Source: an uncultured Chitinophagaceae bacterium
Lineage (GTDB): Bacteria; Bacteroidota; Bacteroidia; Chitinophagales; Chitinophagaceae
Length of the DNA stretch: 5,130 bases
NCBI GenBank assembly: GCA_946885665.1
Contig: CAMPGT010000270.1
Coordinates: forward strand, 1-5,130
Reading direction: 5' to 3'
The notes beneath the pieces are model-generated. The model did not search any database, was not told the DNA's origin, and saw only the letters and a list, made by a program, of their open reading frames with translations. Each line of letters begins with the position of its first letter. Position 1 is the first letter of the stretch. Made by a program: the position numbers and the translations under genes. Positions 1 through 5,130 of the stretch are shown piece after piece.

Positions 1-767
1 TTATTGAACCCCGATTCATAACAAATATTCCCCACACTCTCATCACTCTCCATTAACCGCCGGCAGGCGTAACCAATCCGTATCTCATTCACGAAGTGAG
101 AAAAATTCTTTTTTGTGCGGTTCTTAAAATAACGGCAGAAGCCGGAATAGCTCATATTGGAAAGCGCGGCCACCTCATGCAAACCTATGTCGTCTTTGAA
201 ATTACGCATCACATGGTCGAAGATCTTATTGAGCCGGTCGCTGTCGCGGGTGTTCTGTCCCGTTATTTCCGGACTGGACAACAATTCGTATTCATCAGAT
301 GCGGCCATCTCCGAAAGCAGCTTCAGTAGCGAAATGAACCTGTGCATTCCCTGCTCCTGCAGCATTTGCTTCATGATGATGCTCATCGCCTGCCTGGTTT
401 TTCCCGCGAAGCGGATACCCATTTTCGACCTGTCGAACAGCAACTGTATATTCTGCATTTCGGGAATTGATACAAAATCCCTTCCCACAAAATCTTCCAA
501 AAAATGAATCACCAGCGACCCTCCCTTACGGTCGGGATCGTCTTTTCTGAACAGGTGAGGAAGATTGGGCCCGAGAAAACATAAGTCGCCCACTTCATAG
601 TCACTCACATGATTGCCGATAAAGCTTTTACCACGGCCTTCGATGATGAGAACAATTTCATACTCGGGATGATAATGCCAGGGCGTTTCAAAATGCGGCG
701 TGACAAACGTTCCCGTCATGAACGAAGAGTGTTCCGAAAGAGGCAGTTTCTGTATTTGCGGCTTCAT
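1..767 (-). CDS. AraC-family transcriptional regulator with N-terminal cupin sensor (3' end cut by window)
   Basis: The minus-strand frame is open from the ATG at 765-767 to the window edge, giving 255 complete codons; the true C-terminus lies outside. Residues 24-71 form a cupin sensor: H31-x-H33-x3-E37-x6-G44 fits cupin motif 1, and G60...G66-P-N-x-x-H71 resembles motif 2. Residues about 181-255 are an AraC DNA-binding domain: first helix-turn-helix about 195-215 (LHEVAALSNMSYSGFCRYFK), linker helix with NEIRIGYACRRL, and the start of the second HTH (VGNICYESGFN), where the window ends. Perhaps 30-40 residues are missing compared with usual 280-300-residue relatives. The wording of the HTH is typical of Bacteroidota. 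An AAAGG at 776-780 lies 8 nt before the ATG and supports this start. The gene is divergent from the 918-3803 operon, so it probably senses a small ligand and controls that operon; this role is inferred from position. The family call is firm and the ligand is unknown. Confidence 0.93.
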   Translation of the reverse strand, partial: MKPQIQKLPLSEHSSFMTGTFVTPHFETPWHYHPEYEIVLIIEGRGKSFIGNHVSDYEVGDLCFLGPNLPHLFRKDDPDRKGGSLVIHFLEDFVGRDFVSIPEMQNIQLLFDRSKMGIRFAGKTRQAMSIIMKQMLQEQGMHRFISLLKLLSEMAASDEYELLSSPEITGQNTRDSDRLNKIFDHVMRNFKDDIGLHEVAALSNMSYSGFCRYFKNRTKKNFSHFVNEIRIGYACRRLMESDESVGNICYESGFN

Positions 768-789
768 CGCGGTATCCTTTCTTAGCCGC

Positions 790-823
790 TAAATTTACTT
801 AAATTGGCGAAAATCGGCTCAAA
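790..823 (-). promoter_or_regulatory. Weak candidate Bacteroidetes promoter for the AraC-family gene
   Basis: Read on the minus strand, TTTG (820-823) is followed after 22 bp by TAAATTTA (790-797), which matches 7 of 8 bases of the Bacteroidetes -7 consensus TAnnTTTG. Initiation would fall near 783, leaving a leader of about 15-20 nt that includes the AAAGG at 776-780. The spacing is at the long end of the accepted range, so the call is tentative. Confidence 0.22.
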
Positions 824-859
824 CAGGTCAAAAAACTTTAATTTTTTGGCGATAAACCG
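804..859. promoter_or_regulatory. Candidate operator: 14-bp imperfect direct repeat, 42 bp apart
   Basis: TTGGCGAAAATCGG (804-817) and TTGGCGATAAACCG (846-859) agree at 11 of 14 positions, with the first seven identical. The start-to-start distance is 42 bp, about four helical turns, which would place both copies on the same DNA face. AraC-family proteins commonly bind directly repeated half-sites, so this is a reasonable candidate binding site for the adjacent regulator. The binding itself is inference; the repeat is seen directly. Confidence 0.35.
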
Positions 860-917
860 TTGGAATCCGAAGCGGGAAATGCTCAATTTTATTACCCATC
901 ATTTTTAAACGTTGTAT

Positions 918-1748
918 ATGCCATACGTAACCATTAGCGCCGCTCAAAAGGCGCAGTACGAGAAAGACGGATACCTCATCGTCCCGAACTTCCTGAAAAA
1001 AGAAGAAACGAATGTGTTGTACGGTCTGGCAACGGGCGACGACACCATGAAGACGCATGCATTCGACTTAAACGACCAAAGCGGCAAAAAAACAAAGCTT
1101 ACGCTGTGGTTCACGCCCGGCGACGATACTTTTGGATTGCTCACACGCACCGAAAGGATGGTGGGGGCGGCGCAAACGCTTTTGGGAGATGGTGAAGTTT
1201 GCCATTTCCATTCGAAGCTGATGCAGAAAGAACCTAAAGTAGGCGGTGCCTGGGAGGTTCACCAGGACTATGGATATTGGTACAAGAACGGATTCCTGTT
1301 CCCCGATGCGATGCTGAGCGTTATGCTGGCGCTGACGAAGGCCACAAAAGGAAACGGTTGTTTGCAGGTGCTGAAAGGTTCGCACAAGATGGGACGTATC
1401 GAGCATAATTTTGCCGGTGAGCAACAGGGCGCCGATACCGATTTTGTGAATGAAGCCATGACATTGTTTGAAAGGGTGTATGTGGAACTCGAGCCCGGCG
1501 ATGCACTTTTCTTTCACAGCAACCTGCTGCACATGTCGGAAGCCAATCTTTCCGATAAGCCGCGCTGGTCCCTGATTTCGGTGTATAACCTCAGCTTCAA
1601 CAAACCCTTCAGGGAGAAGAATACGTCGTGTTACACGCCTGTAAAAGTTGTGAGCGACGATGCGGTGATGACGTCGGCGCCGGCGAGCCTGTCTGACCAA
1701 ACCGATTTTCTTTCGAAGGAAAAAGAGATTACGCTGCATGTTAAATAA
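918..1748 (+). CDS. Phytanoyl-CoA dioxygenase (PhyH) family 2-oxoglutarate/Fe(II) oxygenase
   Basis: This 276-residue protein fits the PhyH branch of cupin-fold 2-oxoglutarate-dependent oxygenases, which couple 2-oxoglutarate decarboxylation to hydroxylation of a small molecule. The iron triad is visible: H115-x-D117 in EVHQDYGYW and distal H205 in [10 protein letters not shown], with R216 eleven residues later as the probable 2-oxoglutarate carboxylate anchor; human PHYH has the same spacing (H264/R275). The N-terminal [10 protein letters not shown] segment (about 18-26) and [18 protein letters not shown] (about 146-163) are also typical. I chose the ATG at 918; a TTG at 912 would add two residues. 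There is no clear Shine-Dalgarno sequence. No signal peptide or membrane segment is seen, so it should be cytoplasmic. It is the first gene of a three-gene unit and is divergent from the AraC-type regulator. The substrate is unknown; the subfamily is not clearly ectoine hydroxylase or the peroxisomal enzyme. Confidence 0.92.
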   Translation: MPYVTISAAQKAQYEKDGYLIVPNFLKKEETNVLYGLATGDDTMKTHAFDLNDQSGKKTKLTLWFTPGDDTFGLLTRTERMVGAAQTLLGDGEVCHFHSKLMQKEPKVGGAWEVHQDYGYWYKNGFLFPDAMLSVMLALTKATKGNGCLQVLKGSHKMGRIEHNFAGEQQGADTDFVNEAMTLFERVYVELEPGDALFFHSNLLHMSEANLSDKPRWSLISVYNLSFNKPFREKNTSCYTPVKVVSDDAVMTSAPASLSDQTDFLSKEKEITLHVK

Positions 1749-1774
1749 TTCACGGAACATCCCTAATTTACCTG

Positions 1775-2887
1775 ATGAGCATTTCACGAGAAGTTGAATT
1801 AAACTATCTGCCGCGTATACCCGAAAAGAGAGACATTGCGATTGGCTGTATCGGTTCGGGCTTTATCATGGCCGATTGCCATTTAGTGGCCTACCGGCAA
1901 AGCGGCTTCAATCCTGTTGCCATTGCTTCGAGAAACCGTTCCAACAGCGAAGCGGTTGCCGGCCGGCATCAAATAAAAAAGGTGTACGACAGCTATCACG
2001 AGCTTTTGAGGGACACGGAGATTAGCATTATTGACGTGGCGATACCCCCGCATCTGCAAATAGAGGTGGTGCGCGAGGCCGTTAAACACGCGGGGCACAT
2101 AAAAGGAATGTTGCTGCAAAAGCCGGTAGCCACCAACTATCGGCAGGCGAAGGAAATTGTGCGGTTGTGCAACGATGCCGGTATCATTTTATCGGTTAAC
2201 CAAAATATGCGTTACGATCAATCCATCCGCGCATGCAAATCGCTTCTCGATCAACAGGTGCTCGGCAGGCCCGTGTTCGCGTCGATAGATATGCGCGCCA
2301 TACCGCATTGGATGCCCTGGCAGGAACAACTGGGGTGGGCAACCATTCGCACGATGAGCATTCATCACCTCGACGCGTTCCGTTTTTTGTTTGGCGACCC
2401 TGTTCGTGTGTACGCCAGCGTTACCGAGGATCCGCGCACGTCAAAAAAATTCAGTCACGACGATGGCGTTGCGTTATATATTCTTGAATATGCCAACGGG
2501 TTCAGAGCATCGGCCTGGGATGATGTGTGGGCGGGCCCCTGCAGGGAAGGTTCCGCTGCAGACATTTATATTCGCTGGCGCGTGGAAGGAACGGAAGGCA
2601 TTGCCAAAGGAACCATCGGGTGGCCCTTTTATCCGGAACCGACGCCGAGCACGCTCGACTACACCACCATCGAATCGGGCGAATGGGTGAAGCCGCGCTG
2701 GAAAGAAGTGTGGTTTCCCGATGCGTTCGCCGGACCGATGGCCCAATTGATCAACGCCGTGCAAAACGGCAGCGAACCGGAATTGTCGGGAAAGGATAAC
2801 CTCAAAACAATGGCGCTGGTTGATGCGTGCTACAGATCGTTCAAAGAACACAGGGCCATTGAGCTGGAAGAAATATTGAATAGCTAA
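1775..2887 (+). CDS. Gfo/Idh/MocA-family NAD(P)-dependent oxidoreductase
   Basis: This 370-residue protein has the family's two-domain layout. The N-terminal Rossmann part (about 20-145) contains [14 protein letters not shown] (G27-x-G29, with M32 in place of the usual third Gly), the dinucleotide-binding strand ending in VAIASRN (about 48-54), and LLQKPVAT, where K116-P117 match the EKP motif but Gln115 replaces Glu. The C-terminal alpha/beta domain includes [15 protein letters not shown], where H197-x2-D200-x2-R203 match the usual HxxDxxR. The Asp normally four residues before this His is Thr193. Relatives oxidise or reduce sugars, inositols and related polyols with NAD(P); some do elimination-type chemistry. 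The gene begins 26 bp after the PhyH gene and ends 10 bp before the TIM-barrel gene, so co-transcription is likely. The family is certain, but substrate and true reaction are unknown. Confidence 0.93.
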   Translation: MSISREVELNYLPRIPEKRDIAIGCIGSGFIMADCHLVAYRQSGFNPVAIASRNRSNSEAVAGRHQIKKVYDSYHELLRDTEISIIDVAIPPHLQIEVVREAVKHAGHIKGMLLQKPVATNYRQAKEIVRLCNDAGIILSVNQNMRYDQSIRACKSLLDQQVLGRPVFASIDMRAIPHWMPWQEQLGWATIRTMSIHHLDAFRFLFGDPVRVYASVTEDPRTSKKFSHDDGVALYILEYANGFRASAWDDVWAGPCREGSAADIYIRWRVEGTEGIAKGTIGWPFYPEPTPSTLDYTTIESGEWVKPRWKEVWFPDAFAGPMAQLINAVQNGSEPELSGKDNLKTMALVDACYRSFKEHRAIELEEILNS

Positions 2888-2897
2888 ATTTAATTGC

Positions 2898-3803
2898 ATG
2901 ATACAGGTTGGAATATTTACAGGGTATTTTCCTTACCCCCTCGAAGAAACGGCTAAGCGCATACGCAGCTTGGGTTTTAATACGGTGCAGCTCGATGTGT
3001 CGTTTAAAGACATGCAAACGGGACCAGGAGAGCTGAACGCGAAGAAGTGCAGGCAGATCCGCGATGTGTTCCGCGATCACGATCTGCCTGTTTGCTGCAT
3101 ATCGGGGTACACCAACCTCGTACATCCCGATCCTGCAAAACGCAAGGCCAATATTGACCGGTTGAAGGAGCTCATTCATTTCGCCAACGAGCTGGGTTCA
3201 CCGTATGTGATCAGCGAAACGGGAACGTTTGACCCCGACAGTGATTGGGTGCATCATCCCACCAATAAAACCGAAGAAGGGTACCGCCAGTGCAGGGATG
3301 TTATCGGCGACCTCGTGCATTATGCCCGCAGCCAGGGCGCTTATTTTCTTACCGAGACCTATGTGAACAATGTAATTGGCTCCGTTGAAGAAACGCTGCG
3401 CTTGTTTGCGGATATCAACGATGACCGTTTGGGTTTGCTTATGGATCCGACAAATTATTTTGAGGTGCATAATATCGGGAAGATGGATGAGACGCTTCAT
3501 TCAATCTTCAATGCATTATCGGGGCACATAAAAATTTCGCATGCTAAAGATGTGAAGAAGGCAACCGAGGCGCATGGCGTGCAACTTTCGGATATTGATG
3601 CCAGTGAGGCACATGCGTTGCGCGGGGTGGGGATGATAGAGCTTCCGGCACCCGGGCTCGGTTCACTGAATTATGATCTTTATTTGAAGCGCTTAAGCAG
3701 GGATCACCCGAATATTCCGATTATTATTGAACATCTTGAAGAAGCGGATGTGCCGCGCGCCAAGAAATTTATTGATGGAAAGCTGCGCGGGTTAGGGGTT
3801 TGA
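2898..3803 (+). CDS. Sugar phosphate isomerase/epimerase-like TIM-barrel protein (AP endonuclease 2/xylose isomerase-like fold)
   Basis: This 301-residue protein has alternating strands and helices of a TIM barrel from MIQVGIFTGYF to IIIEHLEE. Candidate divalent-metal ligands lie at the ends of strands, as in tagatose-3-epimerase- and IolE-like enzymes: E153 (LTETY), D183 (LLMDPTN), H215 in ISHAKD followed by D217, and E278 (IIIEHL). Early-strand residues (QLDVSF, about 31-36) and VISETGT (104-110) also fit. Such enzymes isomerise, epimerise or dehydrate sugars, keto-inositols and hydroxy acids. The start ATG lies 10 bp after the stop of the Gfo gene, and pairing of a Gfo enzyme with a xylose-isomerase-like protein is a common catabolic arrangement, as in inositol pathways. 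No signal peptide is visible. It is the last gene before a repeat-rich convergent gap. DNA repair is an unlikely alternative given the context. The substrate is unknown. Confidence 0.9.
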   Translation: MIQVGIFTGYFPYPLEETAKRIRSLGFNTVQLDVSFKDMQTGPGELNAKKCRQIRDVFRDHDLPVCCISGYTNLVHPDPAKRKANIDRLKELIHFANELGSPYVISETGTFDPDSDWVHHPTNKTEEGYRQCRDVIGDLVHYARSQGAYFLTETYVNNVIGSVEETLRLFADINDDRLGLLMDPTNYFEVHNIGKMDETLHSIFNALSGHIKISHAKDVKKATEAHGVQLSDIDASEAHALRGVGMIELPAPGLGSLNYDLYLKRLSRDHPNIPIIIEHLEEADVPRAKKFIDGKLRGLGV

Positions 3804-3805
3804 AA

Positions 3806-3820
3806 AGTTAGAAGTTAGAA
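3806..3820. repeat. Two tandem copies of the heptamer AGTTAGA
   Basis: AGTTAGA occurs at 3806-3812 and again at 3813-3819, three bases after the stop codon of the plus-strand isomerase gene. The second copy is part of a short inverted repeat, AAGTT (3812-3816) and AACTT (3819-3823). The unit length equals that of the larger array downstream, although the sequence differs. With only two copies this could be chance. Confidence 0.5.
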
Positions 3821-3863
3821 CTTATACGCTTCTCAGGTTTCGCGTTTCACCGTTGCCTGTTGT

Positions 3864-3901
3864 CCACCCCCGGCGCTTCGCGCCACCCCCGCCAGCGGGG
3901 G
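3864..3901. repeat. REP-like double GC hairpin, possible bidirectional terminator or mRNA stabiliser
   Basis: Two palindromes lie side by side. GGCGC (3872-3876) pairs with GCGCC (3880-3884) around a TTC loop. CCCCCGC (3886-3892) pairs perfectly with GCGGGGG (3895-3901), realistically leaving a loop of about six bases. The word CCACCCCCG occurs directly before each stem (3864-3872 and 3883-3891), 19 bp apart, so the element is built as a duplicated module. Its location between convergent 3' ends fits REP-type elements. No U-run follows on either strand, so classical intrinsic termination is not well supported; mRNA 3'-end protection is an alternative. From memory, similar GC hairpins are frequent between Bacteroidota genes. 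Confidence 0.65.
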
Positions 3902-3904
3902 ATA

Positions 3905-4016
3905 CGTCTCCTGTCTCCCGTTTCCCGTCTTCCGTTTCCCGTCTTCCGTTTCCCCTTTCCCGTCTTCCGTTTCCCCTTTCCCGTCTCCCGTTTCCCGTCT
4001 CCCGTTTCCCGTCTCA
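3905..4016. repeat. Heptanucleotide tandem array, 16 units of consensus CGTYTYC
   Basis: From 3905 to 4016 the sequence divides into sixteen consecutive 7-bp units with no phase slip. The units are CGTTTCC (5), CGTCTCC (4), CGTCTTC (3), CCTTTCC (2), TGTCTCC (1) and CGTCTCA (1). Variation is almost all T/C change at positions 4 and 6, and CGTTTCC alternates with a CGTCT-type unit over much of the tract, giving a 14-bp higher-order period. One strand is nearly pure pyrimidine apart from the G at position 2. A degenerate seventeenth unit (CCTATCC, 4017-4023) spans the stop codon of the minus-strand gene. The array begins three bases after the double hairpin. It resembles in form the 7-bp short tandemly repeated repetitive sequences described in heterocystous cyanobacteria, but the sequence and host differ. 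Confidence 0.93.
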
Positions 4017-4017
4017 C

Positions 4018-4842
4018 CTATCCCGCATACCTCTCCCTTATCCGGTCCTTCATATACACATTGATCGCCCATTGATCGGCGAGCGGCTTCTTCGTGTATG
4101 GCTCCGTGGGCATGTAATCCGGCGGACCGAATTCCGTAAGAACTGTCAACACCTCATTGTTCTTTTTCTTGATCTCCACGATCTTGTCCCACCACGCAAA
4201 ATGCGCATCCACTGCCTCTTTCCATTCCGGCGCACGCGGATCGTTCACCTGCGGCCCTTCGGCGTGCCCAATCCGCGCATGTACATGATCCGTTCGTTCG
4301 ATCGCCATTTTCAGCGTCTCGGCCTGGTTCGACAATAAACTCTCACTCACATTGCACCAATGCGACACGTCGAACGTAATGCGCAATTCGGGAACCTGCT
4401 CAAAATAGGTGCGTCCAACCGGCGCCGCAAACAACATTCTCGACCGGTGCGTTTCATGACATATCCTGATTCCCGTGTCTTTGGCAACAGCCAACGTATG
4501 ATCAATAAACTTTTTATTCTGTTCAAAAGAAAAATAGTCACGGCCCGAGTGGCAATTGATGTACAATGGCCTGATCAGCTTGTTGGTCGCTGCGGCATCC
4601 ACCATCTTCGTGAAAAAGGTAAAATGCTCGGCGAAATTGATGTCCTGCGCACCACATAGAAAACCGGCTTCAAGTCCGTTTTTATCAAGCAGTTCCGCCA
4701 GTTCGTTCAGTTCCCTGTTGTCCATGGGCCACCAGATCTCGATGCCATCGTACCCGTCGGCCTTTACTTTACTTAAATAATCCTTCATTGAACCCTCAAA
4801 TCCCCAGTTCGTGGCCAGCACTTTTAATTGTAATTTTGACAT
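4018..4842 (-). CDS. Sugar phosphate isomerase/epimerase-like TIM-barrel protein, second type
   Basis: This 274-residue minus-strand protein has a xylose-isomerase-like TIM barrel but differs throughout from the plus-strand isomerase. The N-terminus LKVLATNWGFEGS and DGYDGIEIWWPMDN (30-42) are typical first and second strands. Candidate metal ligands are E130 in ICHETHRSR, D158 in FDVSHWCNVSES, H188 (or H186) in HVHARIGHAEGPQVNDP, and E237 in LTEFGPPDY. The conserved-looking GPQVNDPRAPEW segment (196-207) after the His strand probably shapes the active site and marks a distinct subfamily. The ATG at 4840-4842 lacks a Shine-Dalgarno sequence, and the TAG stop (4018-4020) lies at the edge of the heptamer array. 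The gene converges on the 918-3803 unit and is divergent from the Rieske oxygenase gene with only a 72-bp gap, suggesting shared control. Cytoplasmic isomerase or epimerase activity is likely; the substrate is unknown. Confidence 0.9.
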   Translation of the reverse strand: MSKLQLKVLATNWGFEGSMKDYLSKVKADGYDGIEIWWPMDNRELNELAELLDKNGLEAGFLCGAQDINFAEHFTFFTKMVDAAATNKLIRPLYINCHSGRDYFSFEQNKKFIDHTLAVAKDTGIRICHETHRSRMLFAAPVGRTYFEQVPELRITFDVSHWCNVSESLLSNQAETLKMAIERTDHVHARIGHAEGPQVNDPRAPEWKEAVDAHFAWWDKIVEIKKKNNEVLTVLTEFGPPDYMPTEPYTKKPLADQWAINVYMKDRIRERYAG

Positions 4843-4853
4843 GCTACTGATTG

Positions 4854-4898
4854 TTGAAAATAAGGGTTGAAAGTAGCGAAAAAACTATTGTATTTTTC
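4854..4898 (+). promoter_or_regulatory. Candidate Bacteroidetes promoter with overlapping direct repeat upstream of the Rieske gene
   Basis: TTG (4867-4869) is followed after 21 bp by TATTTTTC (4891-4898), a 7-of-8 match to TAnnTTTG. Initiation would fall near 4902, leaving a leader of about 13 nt before the ATG at 4915. The -33 element lies in the second copy of a direct repeat, TTGAAAATA (4854-4862) and TTGAAAGTA (4867-4875), 13 bp apart with 8 of 9 bases equal. A regulator could bind there. The tract is AT-rich, so chance matches are expected. Confidence 0.3.
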
Positions 4899-4914
4899 AC
4901 ACATATTTTGCCAT

Positions 4915-5130
4915 ATGAATCATTCGAAGTTGAAATATTTACTGGGCGCACAGCAACATGGATTCAGTCTCGAGCAGCCGTTTTACACCGACAACGAAAT
5001 TTTTGAAGCCGAATGGGAGAAGATCTGGAAGAAGTACTGGCTGTTTGCAGGAACAGTGGCCGAAATACCGCGGCCGGGCGACTATTTCCTTTACAAGGTG
5101 CACAACGATTCCATCATCATCATTCGCGGC
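4915..5130 (+). CDS. Rieske-type aromatic-ring-hydroxylating oxygenase alpha subunit, N-terminus (cut by window)
   Basis: The frame opens at ATG 4915 and runs 72 codons to the window edge. The visible segment matches the start of Rieske non-haem iron oxygenase alpha subunits: LEQPFYTDNEIFEAEWEKIW (19-38), then W42-L-F-A-G in a conserved strand, and EIPRPGDYFLYKVHNDSIIIIRG (50-72), the lead-in to the Rieske domain. The CxH...CxxH cluster ligands and the catalytic iron site should lie downstream, outside the window. The wording is closest, from memory, to the branch with quaternary-amine oxygenases (glycine betaine, stachydrine or carnitine type) and related demethylases rather than classical toluene or naphthalene enzymes, but 72 residues cannot settle this. 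Relatives use electrons from a reductase to hydroxylate or dealkylate substrates. Divergent from the 4018-4842 isomerase gene. Confidence 0.88.
   Translation, partial: MNHSKLKYLLGAQQHGFSLEQPFYTDNEIFEAEWEKIWKKYWLFAGTVAEIPRPGDYFLYKVHNDSIIIIRG

Larger units (their letters stand above)
768..917. promoter_or_regulatory. Divergent control region between the araC-type gene and the oxygenase operon
   Basis: These 150 AT-rich bases separate two divergent start codons and contain no plausible gene. They hold an imperfect 14-bp direct repeat (804-817 and 846-859) and short repeated TCAAA words (819-823, 828-832). For the minus-strand regulator there is a weak promoter match. I found no convincing -33/-7 pair for the plus-strand operon, which would fit an activator-dependent promoter but does not prove one. 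Confidence 0.5.
3804..4017. other. Repeat-rich intergenic region between convergent genes; no credible gene
   Basis: This gap separates the stops of two converging genes. It contains, in order, two copies of AGTTAGA, a REP-like double hairpin and a pyrimidine-rich heptanucleotide array. Open frames crossing it on both strands (for example 3853-4338 plus and 3833-4072 minus) encode only low-complexity Ser/Pro/Arg/Phe or Glu/Thr/Gly/Lys repeats that follow from the 7-bp unit, since three units make seven codons. I regard them as spurious. Confidence 0.85.

Noticed and set aside
96..507. Plus-strand open frames of 77 and 116 aa at the left end
   Set aside because: Both are antisense to the AraC-family gene, whose cupin and helix-turn-helix motifs clearly define the coding strand.
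912..917. TTG at 912 as the start of the PhyH protein
   Set aside because: The ATG at 918 lies two codons later, gives the same domain, and neither has a Shine-Dalgarno sequence to favour the rarer TTG.
1068..1787. A 239-aa minus-strand open frame opposite the PhyH gene
   Set aside because: It is antisense to a gene with clear catalytic motifs, is rich in Arg, His and Gln as antisense frames often are, and shows no recognisable family.
2474..2899. A 141-aa minus-strand open frame opposite the Gfo gene
   Set aside because: It is a shadow of the Gfo coding sequence with no domain signal and no plausible promoter.
3886..3901. Classical intrinsic terminator
   Set aside because: The stem is strong, but neither strand shows a following U-run; a REP-like element is a better description.
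3905..4016. CRISPR array
   Set aside because: Units are 7 bp and contiguous, with no unique spacers.
3833..4338. Repeat-encoded proteins across the heptamer array (161 aa plus, 71 aa plus, 79 aa minus)
   Set aside because: Their sequence is low-complexity text forced by a 7-bp unit, one overlaps the well-supported minus-strand isomerase, and similar peptides appear in several frames.

Overview
The window looks like chromosome of a member of the Bacteroidota, probably a Chitinophagaceae- or Cytophagales-type soil or aquatic lineage. The reasons are the moderate GC content, mostly absent Shine-Dalgarno sequences with AT-rich leaders, the family-specific wording of the AraC regulator, a candidate promoter close to the Bacteroidetes -33/-7 pattern, and intergenic GC hairpins and 7-bp tandem repeats that I recall from this phylum. 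I see no rRNA, tRNA, CRISPR array, insertion sequence or phage gene.

Layout: (1) 1-767, minus strand, an AraC-family regulator with an N-terminal cupin sensor, cut by the window edge inside its second helix-turn-helix. (2) 768-917, a divergent control region holding a 14-bp imperfect direct repeat spaced 42 bp apart. (3) 918-3803, plus strand, a tight three-gene unit: a PhyH-type 2-oxoglutarate/Fe(II) dioxygenase, a Gfo/Idh/MocA NAD(P)-type oxidoreductase and a xylose-isomerase-like TIM-barrel enzyme, with gaps of 26 and 10 bp. (4) 3804-4017, a repeat-rich gap between convergent genes: two copies of a 7-mer, a REP-like double GC hairpin, and a 112-bp array of sixteen 7-bp units ending at the neighbouring stop codon. 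(5) 4018-4842, minus strand, a second, clearly different xylose-isomerase-like TIM-barrel protein. (6) 4843-4914, a short divergent promoter region. (7) 4915 to the end, plus strand, the N-terminus of a Rieske-type ring-hydroxylating oxygenase alpha subunit.

How the genes may work together: two oxygen-dependent iron enzymes of unrelated folds (PhyH and Rieske), a sugar- or polyol-type dehydrogenase and two sugar isomerase/epimerase-like enzymes sit beside an AraC sensor. This resembles a small-molecule catabolic island in which oxygenases hydroxylate or dealkylate a substrate and the Gfo and TIM-barrel enzymes process a sugar- or polyol-like product. The substrate cannot be read from the sequence, and the pathway is inference. 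The most distinctive DNA-level feature is the phase-perfect heptanucleotide array joined to the REP-like hairpins. The most distinctive protein-level feature is the Gfo enzyme, whose usual catalytic Asp position is a Thr.
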